NCBI RefSeq assembly: GCF_000213575.1
Contig: NZ_GL892008.1
Coordinates: 67,584 to 131,583, forward strand
Direction: 5' to 3'
Source: Dysgonomonas mossii DSM 22836
GTDB taxonomy: Bacteria; Bacteroidota; Bacteroidia; Bacteroidales; Dysgonomonadaceae
DNA: 64,000 nt
A program made the translations under genes and the position numbers. Under the pieces are notes generated by a model. The model made no database searches, was not told where the DNA came from, and saw nothing but the letters and a program-made list of their open reading frames with translations. Every line of letters starts with the position of its first letter. The first letter of the stretch is position 1. Positions 25,094 through 33,167 of this stretch are shown here, in pieces.

Positions 25094-26140
25094 ATGACTG
25101 TTGACGAAAAATATATGTATCGTTGCCTGCAACTGGCACTCAATGGAAAAGGATTTGTAAGTCCCAATCCCATGGTGGGTGCTGTGGTAGTTCACAACGA
25201 TAAGATAATAGGAGAAGGCTTCCACCGTGAATATGGCAAAGCCCATGCCGAAGTGAACGCCATCGCCAGCGTGAAAGACAAATCATTGCTCAAAGAGTCT
25301 ACCATCTATGTATCACTCGAGCCATGTGCACACCAAGGGAAAACACCTCCATGTGCGCAACTGATCATCGACAACCAGATTCCGCATGTAGTAATCGCAT
25401 GTCTCGACCCCTACCCCGCTGTTTCGGGACGAGGAATAAAGATGCTGCAAGATGCAGGCATAAAGGTTGATGTAGGAATATTAGAGCGGGAAGCATGGGA
25501 GCTAAACAAAGAGTTCTTTACCATACAAACAAAAGGCAGGCCATATATATACCTCAAGTGGGCACAGACTCAGGATGGTTTTATAGACAAAGCCAGAGAC
25601 GAAAAAGACATTCCTCAGCCAACGCCGATATCGAATGAATTTTCGAAAATGCTTGTACATAAGAAAAGAGCTGTTGTTCCTGCTATTATGATAGGTACAA
25701 ATACAGCAATAAAAGACAATCCGTCACTTACAACACGACATTGGTATGGAAAAAACCCCGTACGTGTTATACTCGACAGACAAGGACGCATACCGCTCGA
25801 TTATACGATCTTTGATGGAAAAGTAGAAACGATTGTATTTACCGAAAAAGAGTCTTCTCCGAAACTGGAGAAGGTTACTTTCATCCAAATTCCATTCGAC
25901 GAAAACATATTGGAAAACATATTTACGACACTTAAAAAGCGGAAAATCATTTCGGTACTCGTTGAGGGAGGACAAGAACTGCTTCAAAGTATTATAGATA
26001 AACGATTGTGGGACGAAGCCTTTATTGAAATTTCGGGCATTACGTTCAACAATGGAGTACGAGCTCCCATCATTGCGGGGCATGTCTTAAATGAGATAAA
26101 TTGGGGGGCTTCTAAACACATTCATATACGTTTAGCCTAA
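25094..26140 (+). CDS. ribD: Bifunctional pyrimidine deaminase/reductase RibD
   Basis: Second and third steps of riboflavin synthesis: deamination of the pyrimidinone ribosyl phosphate, then NADPH reduction of the ribose. 348 residues. The N-terminal zinc deaminase domain (about 1-145) has HAEVNAI and EPCAHQGKTPPC (His, two Cys and catalytic Glu). The C-terminal reductase domain (about 150-348) has YIYLKWAQTQDGFI, IGTNTAIKDNPSLTTR, NPVRVILDRQGRIP and the VEGGQELLQSII substrate loop. The rest of the pathway except ribH is outside the window. Confidence 0.97.
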   Translation: MTVDEKYMYRCLQLALNGKGFVSPNPMVGAVVVHNDKIIGEGFHREYGKAHAEVNAIASVKDKSLLKESTIYVSLEPCAHQGKTPPCAQLIIDNQIPHVVIACLDPYPAVSGRGIKMLQDAGIKVDVGILEREAWELNKEFFTIQTKGRPYIYLKWAQTQDGFIDKARDEKDIPQPTPISNEFSKMLVHKKRAVVPAIMIGTNTAIKDNPSLTTRHWYGKNPVRVILDRQGRIPLDYTIFDGKVETIVFTEKESSPKLEKVTFIQIPFDENILENIFTTLKKRKIISVLVEGGQELLQSIIDKRLWDEAFIEISGITFNNGVRAPIIAGHVLNEINWGASKHIHIRLA

Positions 26141-26168
26141 CCATAAAATTATATAAATATTAGATTTG

Positions 26169-26201
26169 TTGACGCATAAGCCGAAATTCTTTCTATTTTT
26201 G
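26169..26201 (+). promoter_or_regulatory. Promoter of the DUF6242-to-Skp envelope gene group
   Basis: TATTTTTG (26194-26201) is an exact -7 box. TTG (26169-26171) lies 22 bp upstream, with TTTG just before it at 26165. Transcription would start about 25 bases before the lipoprotein ATG. Confidence 0.5.
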
Positions 26202-26233
26202 CACATTGATATTGAATAAAACTGATTAAAATA

Positions 26234-27616
26234 ATGAAGTTGAAGAAATTTTCTTACCTACTATTTTTCGTAACTTTTTCACTCATTGCATTAAGTTCGT
26301 GTAATGATAATAATACGACTACTACAACTGAAGGCGGTTCTGCCGATGCTCAGATTTATTCGTTCAAGTTGTCAGCCATACCGGTATCTTCTATCGACTC
26401 TGTCAACTATCCTATAATGGCAAAAACCAAATTTTCAATCGATCAGAGTCGAAACCTCATTTACAACATTGACTCATTGCCATACAAAACAAAAATAAAG
26501 AAATTTGCCACAACGCTCACATATTCGTCTTACGGTATCGGTAAGCTTCAGCTTGTATATCCCGATTCTATTGCAGAATGGAACGGTACAGATTCTATCA
26601 ACTATGCATTAAATCCTAAAATAAAGGTATATGCAGCAAATGGTCTGGACAGTAGAGAGTATACAATCGATATACGAATACATAAAATAGACCCCGACAC
26701 AATTATATGGCACAAGGTAGGCACTCTACCCGATGCCGTTGGCATACAACAAAAAACAGTATTGAAAGACAATGACTTCTATACATTTACTGTTGCAGAC
26801 GGTAATCTAGCTGTATATAAAGCTTCAAAAGGCGCTCTTGCATGGTCTAAACATCCAATAACAACAGGACCTTCGGCTGCAAATATTCTAATAGAAAGCG
26901 TTACACTGTTCAATGGGACATTCTATGTCGTAGACAAAAACAATCAATCATACAGTTCTAACGATGGTATCAATTGGACAGCCAAGAGCAACGACGTAAA
27001 ATCTATCTATGGCGTATTGCCGGGAGCCACTGCAGCAAAAGATTCACTCTTGGTAGCTACAGAGCAAGGCGGTAAATACTACTTCGCTAAAACAGCAGAC
27101 ATGCAAACATTGGTTGTTGTGAATCACTTAAGCAGCAATCCATTCTCGAACGAAATAAGCCAAAGCTTCCCGGCTTCAGGTTTCTCTCCCGTTACTTTTG
27201 TAAACAGGACAAATCTGAGCAGCAATGTGCTAACCATCACAGGAGGTAAAAGATTCGACAATCAGCAATCGAACCTCACATGGTCTTTACGTGCGGGAGA
27301 TGATAATCTTCTGGAGCTAGGTTCAAACCAAGTTAACTTACTATTCGGTGCGAATGACGGTATCAGTTGTTTCTTATACGACACCTACTTGTTTGCACTA
27401 ACCGGAAATATACTATATAAAAGTGAGAGCATGGGGGTTAAATGGATTTTAGCTCCATCCAAAGAAAGCTTAAGTACAAGTATACCTAAAGCCTCGGGGC
27501 AATCGGTAATAGTAGATAGTGAGAACTATGTTTGGATATTCGGCGGAATACCAAAAACAGGATCTACGCCAGTCAAAGAGATCTGGAGAGGTCGCTTAAA
27601 TCGTCTTATTCCGTAA
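26234..27616 (+). CDS. DUF6242 lipoprotein with beta-propeller-like body
   Basis: 460-residue lipoprotein, lipobox cysteine Cys23 (LSSC) followed by an Asn/Thr-rich linker. The N-terminal domain (about 35-150) is Ig-like (DAQIYSFKLSAIPVSS...YTIDIRIHKIDPD). The remaining ~300 residues contain repeated short beta motifs (WHKVGTLPD, NGTFYVVDKNNQSYSSNDG, NYVWIFGGIPKTGSTPVKEIWRGRL) that look like Kelch-type propeller blades. It matches the Bacteroidales DUF6242 family, commonly sited upstream of the DUF6089-uppS-bamA genes as here, suggesting an envelope role. Function unknown. Confidence 0.82.
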   Translation: MKLKKFSYLLFFVTFSLIALSSCNDNNTTTTTEGGSADAQIYSFKLSAIPVSSIDSVNYPIMAKTKFSIDQSRNLIYNIDSLPYKTKIKKFATTLTYSSYGIGKLQLVYPDSIAEWNGTDSINYALNPKIKVYAANGLDSREYTIDIRIHKIDPDTIIWHKVGTLPDAVGIQQKTVLKDNDFYTFTVADGNLAVYKASKGALAWSKHPITTGPSAANILIESVTLFNGTFYVVDKNNQSYSSNDGINWTAKSNDVKSIYGVLPGATAAKDSLLVATEQGGKYYFAKTADMQTLVVVNHLSSNPFSNEISQSFPASGFSPVTFVNRTNLSSNVLTITGGKRFDNQQSNLTWSLRAGDDNLLELGSNQVNLLFGANDGISCFLYDTYLFALTGNILYKSESMGVKWILAPSKESLSTSIPKASGQSVIVDSENYVWIFGGIPKTGSTPVKEIWRGRLNRLIP

Positions 27617-27704
27617 GTTCCCCCAGGTTAAAAACTGGCAGTCGATATACTTATTGTCTTACTTTTGCGTTAGATAAAGATAGATATTGAATAATAAATT
27701 TATA

Positions 27705-28409
27705 ATGAGAAAAGAGATACTTCTAATTTTTATACTTATTTCAGCCTCTCTCTTCTCGTCTATCACACTCTACGCACAAGACGACTACAAATATGAGATT
27801 GGCGGAATGGCAGGCACATCTTTCTATATGGGAGATGCCAATAAGACGAAATTATATCAGAATCCGGGATTATCGGCCGGTGTTATTTTCAGATATAATA
27901 AAGACTTAAGATGGTCTGTAAAAAACAACTTTGTAATAGGCAAAGTATCGGGCGACACCAAAAACATGGGAAATAAATTTCCGCATGATCAGCAAGCATC
28001 CTTCAGCAGGATGTTTTATGAATTAGGAAGCCAGATTGAGTTCAATTTATTTAATTATAGTGATAAGTTCAGTTACCTTGGCACCAAACGGATAACACCA
28101 TACGTGTTTACAGGTGTAGGAATAACTTTTGCTTCGGGAGAGAAGAAATTCTTGGATGCAAATATACCTATAGGCATCGGACTGAAATACAAGATGAAAG
28201 ACCGTTTGAATATAGGATTTGAGTTCTCTTTCAGGAAATTATTCAGCGACTCATTTGACGTCACCGAGAAAAACAGTAAATTTGACCTCGATAGCCCTTA
28301 TGGGATAAAAGGCAGTATATTCAAAAACAACGATTGGTATTCCCTTACGATGTTTACTATAACATGGGATTTTGGACGTAGAGTGTGTCCTTGCTTAAAT
28401 TCTGATTAA
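27705..28409 (+). CDS. DUF6089 outer-membrane beta-barrel protein
   Basis: 234-residue exported protein: a signal peptide ending near LYAQ, then about eight amphipathic strands (YEIGGMAGTSFYMGDAN, GVIFRYNKDLRWSVKN, YVFTGVGITFASGEKK, IGLKYKMKDRLNIGFEFSFRKLF) and a short Cys-containing tail (RRVCPCLNSD). This is the porin-like DUF6089 family regularly found before uppS in Bacteroidota. A TTG-initiated extension from 27687 is possible but ATG 27705 starts a proper signal peptide. A -7-like box, TACTTTTG, lies at 27660-27667. uppS starts 17 bases after its stop. Confidence 0.82.
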   Translation: MRKEILLIFILISASLFSSITLYAQDDYKYEIGGMAGTSFYMGDANKTKLYQNPGLSAGVIFRYNKDLRWSVKNNFVIGKVSGDTKNMGNKFPHDQQASFSRMFYELGSQIEFNLFNYSDKFSYLGTKRITPYVFTGVGITFASGEKKFLDANIPIGIGLKYKMKDRLNIGFEFSFRKLFSDSFDVTEKNSKFDLDSPYGIKGSIFKNNDWYSLTMFTITWDFGRRVCPCLNSD

Positions 28410-28426
28410 TTTAAAATAAAATATAA

Positions 28427-29176
28427 ATGTCATATTTTGACCAAATAGATAAAACTAGAATACCCAAACATGTAGCCATAATCATGGATGGCAACGGGCG
28501 TTGGGCGAAAAGTCAAAATCTGGATCGCTCTTTTGGGCACAAAGAAGGCATTGTTGCTGTACGCAGAACAATAGAGGCAGCGGCCAAAGCCGAAATAGCC
28601 TATATAACCCTTTACACATTCTCTACCGAAAACTGGAAGAGACCCGAAGAAGAGGTTAAGGCACTGATGGCATTGATGATACAGGCTGTAGCCAACGAAA
28701 CCCCTGATCTGATAAAAAACAATATACGGGTAAAGGTGATAGGTGATATAGACCGTTTGCCCGCCGACACACAGAAAGCGCTGGATTACTGCTTGAAAGA
28801 AACATCGGTATGTACAGGTACTACAGTTGTGCTGGCTCTGAGTTATTCTTCGAAGTGGGAATTGACAAAGGCCATGAAGACAATAGCGACTGATGTAGAA
28901 GCCGGAAAAATAAAAATGGAAGACATCGAAGAATCTCTAATTCCACAGTATTTGTCTACGAAAGGAATTCCCGATCCTGATATATTAGTAAGAACCGGAG
29001 GCGAGTTGCGCATCAGCAATTTTCTTCTTTGGCAAATAGCCTATTCCGAACTTTATTTCACAGATGAGCTTTGGCCCGACTTTAACGAAGAATCGTTATT
29101 CAAGGCCGTTGTAGACTTCCAAAACAGGGAACGCCGTTTTGGTAAAACCAGTGAACAGGTATCAACAAAACCATAA
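28427..29176 (+). CDS. uppS: Undecaprenyl (isoprenyl) diphosphate synthase
   Basis: cis-Prenyltransferase adding isopentenyl diphosphate units to farnesyl diphosphate to make the C55 carrier for peptidoglycan and surface glycans. 249 residues with HVAIIMDGNGRWAK (catalytic Asp and diphosphate-binding loop), SFGHKEGI, YTFSTENWKRP, and DILVRTGGELRISNFLLWQIAYSELYF with the conserved Arg and Ser pair. Lies between the DUF6089 protein and bamA, an envelope-biogenesis group conserved in the phylum. Confidence 0.96.
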   Translation: MSYFDQIDKTRIPKHVAIIMDGNGRWAKSQNLDRSFGHKEGIVAVRRTIEAAAKAEIAYITLYTFSTENWKRPEEEVKALMALMIQAVANETPDLIKNNIRVKVIGDIDRLPADTQKALDYCLKETSVCTGTTVVLALSYSSKWELTKAMKTIATDVEAGKIKMEDIEESLIPQYLSTKGIPDPDILVRTGGELRISNFLLWQIAYSELYFTDELWPDFNEESLFKAVVDFQNRERRFGKTSEQVSTKP

Positions 29177-29242
29177 GTTCACAAAACAAGAGTAGCATTA
29201 ATACTAATAAAAATATTTTCGATAATAATTCTTAGACCAAAT

Positions 29243-31918
29243 ATGTTAAATAAAGGTTTATTCTTTCTGACTGTTATTCTATGCCTTGTATCCACAGGAA
29301 TACAAGCACAAGGGGTAGACAGCACCGAAATCAAAAATGTGAATAAGGCTCTTGAAGCAAATGTTCAGGATTTACCGCTAATTACATACAACTCCAGTAA
29401 GAAGTATGAAATTGCCGACCTTAAACTCACCGGTTTAGTGAATCCGATGTATGAAGATTACACATTGTTTGGTTTTGCTCAGCTACAAGTCGGAGATATA
29501 ATAGAGGTACCCGGTCCTGAAGTAACAAATGCAGTTCGCCGCTTTTGGAGACAAGGATTATTCTCGGATGTAAAAATTGCCGCTACAAAAATAGAAGGCA
29601 ATAAAATATGGCTTGAAATCAACCTGAAAGAAAGACCACGTATTTCTGATATCGTGTATACAGGAATGAAAAAGTCGGAACGTCAGGATATCGCCGCTAA
29701 GGTAGGGATGGTGAAAAATCTGCAAATCACCCCATACCAAATGGACAGAGCCAAAACAATCATAAAGAAATACTTTGACGAAAAAGGATTCAACAAAGCA
29801 GAGATATCTCTGACTGAAACGCCTGATTTGTCGAAAGAAAATCATGTTATTCTTAACATTGATGTGGTTAAGAAAAACAAGACCAAGGTGAACAGAATCA
29901 CCATAGAAGGTAATGAAGAAGTAGCCACCAGAACGTTGGAAAAAGCGATGAAAAAGACCAGACATAAAAGCAATTTTAAGTCTTGGCTTGCCAACTTCCT
30001 CCGTTCTACAAAGTATGTACCTGAAAGCTTTGAAGAAGATAAAAACAACTTGATCGCCAAATATAACGAATTGGGTTACCGTGATGCTACAATCCTTTGG
30101 GATACAGTATATACAGCTGATGCAGAAGGCAAACCTGACAAGGTAAACATCGACATAAAAGTTGATGAAGGTAAACAATACTTCATTAAAGACATCAAAT
30201 GGGTAGGTAACACCGTGTATCAAACATGGCAATTACAAACTCAGTTGAATATGAAACCGGGTGATGTTTACAATCAGAAAAAACTAACCGAGCGTCTTTC
30301 GGTAGACGAAGGAGCTGTGATGAATGTATTCTATCAAAATCATGGTTATTTATTCTCTAATGCCGACCCTGTAGAGGTGAACATAGAGAATGACTCTATT
30401 GACCTGGAGATACGTATTACAGAAGGTCCTGTAGCTAAAATCCGTAAAGTAACAATATCGGGTAACGATAGAGTATATGAAGATATCGTACGCCGCGAAT
30501 TAAGAATAAAACCGGGAGCTCTATACAGCCGTGATGACATTATCCGTTCGATACGTGAGATTGCCCAAATGGGACATTTCGACCCTGAGCAATTAAATAA
30601 TCCCAAAATAGAACCGGATCAGGATTCAGGAACAGTTGATGTAGGTTTACCGTTGGTATCTAAAGCAAACGACCAGGTAGAGTTCTCTGCCGGATGGGGA
30701 CAAACAGGTATTATAGGTAAATTGAGTTTGAAGTTTACAAACTTCTCTCTGAAAAACTTATTCAACCCGGGTACATATAAAGGAATTATCCCTCAAGGTG
30801 AAGGACAAACATTGACTCTTAGCGCACAAACAAATGCTAAGTATTATCAATCTTATTCCGTTTCATTCTTCGATCCTTGGTTTGGAGGAAAACGTCCTAA
30901 CTCTTTATCTGTAGGTGCTTACTATTCTCGTCAAACAGATATAAACAGCCGCTATATAAACAACAGTTATGGTTATTCTGCTCTAAGCAACTATTATGGT
31001 GGCTATGGTAGTGGTTATGGCAGTGGCTACGGAGATTACAGTTTTGCAGCCGACCCGAACAAATCGATAACAATGATCGGACTATCGGTAGGTTACGGAA
31101 AACGTTTGACATGGCCTGATGACTATTTTACATTCCAAACAGAGTTGTCTTACCAAAGATATAGCATGAAGGATTGGGCATACTTCATCGTTAAAGATGG
31201 TATTGCAAACAACCTAAGCTTGAATCTTACACTGAGCAGAAGATCTACTGACAACCCGATATACACACGTCGCGGAACAGACCTATCTCTTAGCTTACAG
31301 GTAACACCTCCATTCTCGTTGTGGGATGGCAAAGACTATGCGTCGATGAAGAAAATCGATGGTTATTACGAGCCAAGCGAAAAATTCACATGGATAGAAT
31401 ACCACAAATGGAAGTTTAAAGCAAGAACATATACATCATTATCAGATGTAGTGAAAACTCCTGTTTTGATGACTCGTGCCGAGTATGGATTTGTGGGTTA
31501 TTTCAACAAGAATAAGAAATCTCCATTCGAAACATTCTATATGGGGGGTGATGGTATGTCAGGGTATTCGAGCACATACGCAACAGAAACAATCGGACTT
31601 CGTGGATATGAAAACGGATCGTTAGGCACACAGGCCAGTGCATATTCTCGTCTGGCTCTTGAGTTGAGATATCCGCTTATCCTCGAACCATCGTCTACGA
31701 TCTATCTACTGGGTTTTGTTGAAGCAGGTAACGCTTGGAGCGATCTGAATAAATTCAATCCATTCGATCTTAAACGTTCGGCAGGATTTGGAGCACGTAT
31801 CATGCTACCGATGATTGGACTAATGGGTATAGACTGGGCATACGGATTCGACCCGATCAATGGATCTCGTGATAACAGCGGAAGCCAATTCCACTTTATC
31901 ATTGGACAAGAGTTCTAA
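29243..31918 (+). CDS. bamA: Outer-membrane assembly factor BamA
   Basis: Central Omp85 subunit of the beta-barrel assembly machine, 891 residues. After the signal peptide (ends near GIQAQ, residue 23) there are five POTRA domains (to about residue 475; for example KVNRITIEGNEEVATRTLEKAM and KIRKVTISGNDRVYEDIVRREL), then a 16-stranded barrel with the lid-loop motif seen as GLRGYENGSLG (the VRGF/Y-type signature) and a C-terminal aromatic strand ending in FHFIIGQEF. A Gly/Tyr-rich extracellular-loop stretch around residues 584-599 (GGYGSGYGSGYGDY) is unusual. Two Skp chaperone genes follow. Confidence 0.96.
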   Translation: MLNKGLFFLTVILCLVSTGIQAQGVDSTEIKNVNKALEANVQDLPLITYNSSKKYEIADLKLTGLVNPMYEDYTLFGFAQLQVGDIIEVPGPEVTNAVRRFWRQGLFSDVKIAATKIEGNKIWLEINLKERPRISDIVYTGMKKSERQDIAAKVGMVKNLQITPYQMDRAKTIIKKYFDEKGFNKAEISLTETPDLSKENHVILNIDVVKKNKTKVNRITIEGNEEVATRTLEKAMKKTRHKSNFKSWLANFLRSTKYVPESFEEDKNNLIAKYNELGYRDATILWDTVYTADAEGKPDKVNIDIKVDEGKQYFIKDIKWVGNTVYQTWQLQTQLNMKPGDVYNQKKLTERLSVDEGAVMNVFYQNHGYLFSNADPVEVNIENDSIDLEIRITEGPVAKIRKVTISGNDRVYEDIVRRELRIKPGALYSRDDIIRSIREIAQMGHFDPEQLNNPKIEPDQDSGTVDVGLPLVSKANDQVEFSAGWGQTGIIGKLSLKFTNFSLKNLFNPGTYKGIIPQGEGQTLTLSAQTNAKYYQSYSVSFFDPWFGGKRPNSLSVGAYYSRQTDINSRYINNSYGYSALSNYYGGYGSGYGSGYGDYSFAADPNKSITMIGLSVGYGKRLTWPDDYFTFQTELSYQRYSMKDWAYFIVKDGIANNLSLNLTLSRRSTDNPIYTRRGTDLSLSLQVTPPFSLWDGKDYASMKKIDGYYEPSEKFTWIEYHKWKFKARTYTSLSDVVKTPVLMTRAEYGFVGYFNKNKKSPFETFYMGGDGMSGYSSTYATETIGLRGYENGSLGTQASAYSRLALELRYPLILEPSSTIYLLGFVEAGNAWSDLNKFNPFDLKRSAGFGARIMLPMIGLMGIDWAYGFDPINGSRDNSGSQFHFIIGQEF

Positions 31919-32008
31919 AAAGCCTTTTTAACATTATTTATAAGCGAGTTACTAAACTAAAAGATTAACTGTGCGTCTAATAGATATAACACATTAAATT
32001 TGACAGTT

Positions 32009-32524
32009 ATGAAAAGATTATTATTACTATTTGCTCTATTTATCGGAATTGCAGCCGGAAGCTATGCACAGAAGTTTGCATTGATAGATATGGAATATAT
32101 ATTAAAAAATATAAGTACGTACGAAACTGCTCAGGAGCAACTAAACGTAATGTCTAAAAAATGGCAGGGAGAAGTTGACAAGGTGCAGCAGGAAGTAAAA
32201 AACATGTACAAGTCGTATCAGTCTGACCTTGTTTTTCTATCGGGAGAACAAAAGACTAAAAGAGAAAACGAAATTGTAGAAAAAGAAAAGAGTTTACAAG
32301 AATTGAATCGTAAATATTTCGGGCCCGAAGGCGAACTTTTCAAGAAAAGAGAAGCCCTTGTAAAACCCATACAAGACGACATTTACAACGCAATAAAAGA
32401 GATATCGGAAGCCAAAGGATATCAGCTAGTGATGGACAGATCATCAGCCGAAAGTGTTATTTTTGCTTCCCCCAGGATAGATATAAGTAATGAAGTTTTA
32501 GCAAAGCTCGGATATTCAAAATAA
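32009..32524 (+). CDS. Skp/OmpH-family periplasmic chaperone (first copy)
   Basis: 171 residues: a signal peptide (ends near GSYAQ), a short beta strand KFALIDMEYIL, a long charged coiled-coil hairpin (about 45-115) and the C-terminal AIKEISEAKGYQLVMDRSSAESVIFASPRIDISNEVLAKLG. This is the classic trimeric jellyfish chaperone holding unfolded outer-membrane proteins for BAM. The frame opens with TTG at 32000; ATG 32009 is used because it starts the signal peptide. It sits between bamA and a second paralogue. The two copies are clearly diverged, so they may have different clients. Confidence 0.9.
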   Translation: MKRLLLLFALFIGIAAGSYAQKFALIDMEYILKNISTYETAQEQLNVMSKKWQGEVDKVQQEVKNMYKSYQSDLVFLSGEQKTKRENEIVEKEKSLQELNRKYFGPEGELFKKREALVKPIQDDIYNAIKEISEAKGYQLVMDRSSAESVIFASPRIDISNEVLAKLGYSK

Positions 32525-32579
32525 TTATTTATATTTGTCACCTAAATAAAGAATAACTAATCAAATAGACTTATACACT

Positions 32580-33083
32580 ATGTTAAAAAAACTATTTTTA
32601 TTGCTGCTGATTGTTGCTCCGGTTTCAATATTTGCACAAGATAAATTGGCATTTATAAATGCAGAAGAAGTGTTCTCTAAAATGCCGGAACTAAAAGAAG
32701 TTGAATCTAAACTTGCAACAAAAAGCGAAACGATAAGAAAAAATCTGACAGCTTTAGAAAAAGAGTACAACGATAAAGTTGAGGCTTTCAAGGGAGACAC
32801 AACCGGGCTTACCGAATCAATCGTACTTGACAGACAAAAACAGTTGGAAGATCTGCAAAACAGATATCAAACATTCTTGCAAACAAGCCAACAAGAATAC
32901 GAAAAAGAACAACAAGCATTGATCACTCCATTGCAAGAAAAATTGAGAAAAGCGATCAAAGATGTTGGCGACGAAAATGGCTATACTTATATCTTTAATT
33001 TTGCGGCAACTCTTTATACAAGCCCTACAACTGCTGTAGATGCTTCACCTAAAGTAAAAGCTAAATTAGGCATTACTAACTAA
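32580..33083 (+). CDS. Skp/OmpH-family periplasmic chaperone (second copy)
   Basis: 167 residues with a signal peptide (ends IFAQ), strand KLAFINAEEVFSKMPELKEVE, coiled coil (about 40-125), and end region AIKDVGDENGYTYIFNF...SPKVKAKLG. Same fold as the preceding gene, 55 bases away; tandem Skp genes after bamA are usual in Bacteroidales. A strong terminator follows, closing the operon. The glutamate racemase gene often found next in related genomes is absent here; a PUL regulator lies convergent instead. Confidence 0.9.
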   Translation: MLKKLFLLLLIVAPVSIFAQDKLAFINAEEVFSKMPELKEVESKLATKSETIRKNLTALEKEYNDKVEAFKGDTTGLTESIVLDRQKQLEDLQNRYQTFLQTSQQEYEKEQQALITPLQEKLRKAIKDVGDENGYTYIFNFAATLYTSPTTAVDASPKVKAKLGITN

Positions 33084-33105
33084 TCTTCGTTAGTTATAAA
33101 TCATA

Positions 33106-33140
33106 CAAAAAAGCTCTGATAGTTTTATCAGAGCTTTTTT
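33106..33140. terminator. Bidirectional terminator between skp and the HTCS gene
   Basis: AGCTCTGATA/TATCAGAGCT form a perfect 10-bp stem with a 4-base loop, flanked by A6 and T6. It serves the Skp operon (plus) and the HTCS regulator (minus), whose stop codon is 28 bases away. Confidence 0.9.
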
Positions 33141-33167
33141 ATTGTGACTTCACTTTATATTTTCACA

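Noticed and set aside
27660-27667. Possible internal promoter before the DUF6089 gene (TACTTTTG)
   Set aside because: Good -7 match but no -33 box at proper spacing; not listed as a separate promoter.
29558-30232. 224-codon frame antisense to bamA
   Set aside because: Shadow of a strongly coding region; Phe/Cys-rich translation with no recognisable motif.
31995-32002. TAAATTTG box directly before the first skp gene
   Set aside because: It would place the start site on the ATG and has no TTTG 19 bp upstream; the gene more likely belongs to the bamA transcript.
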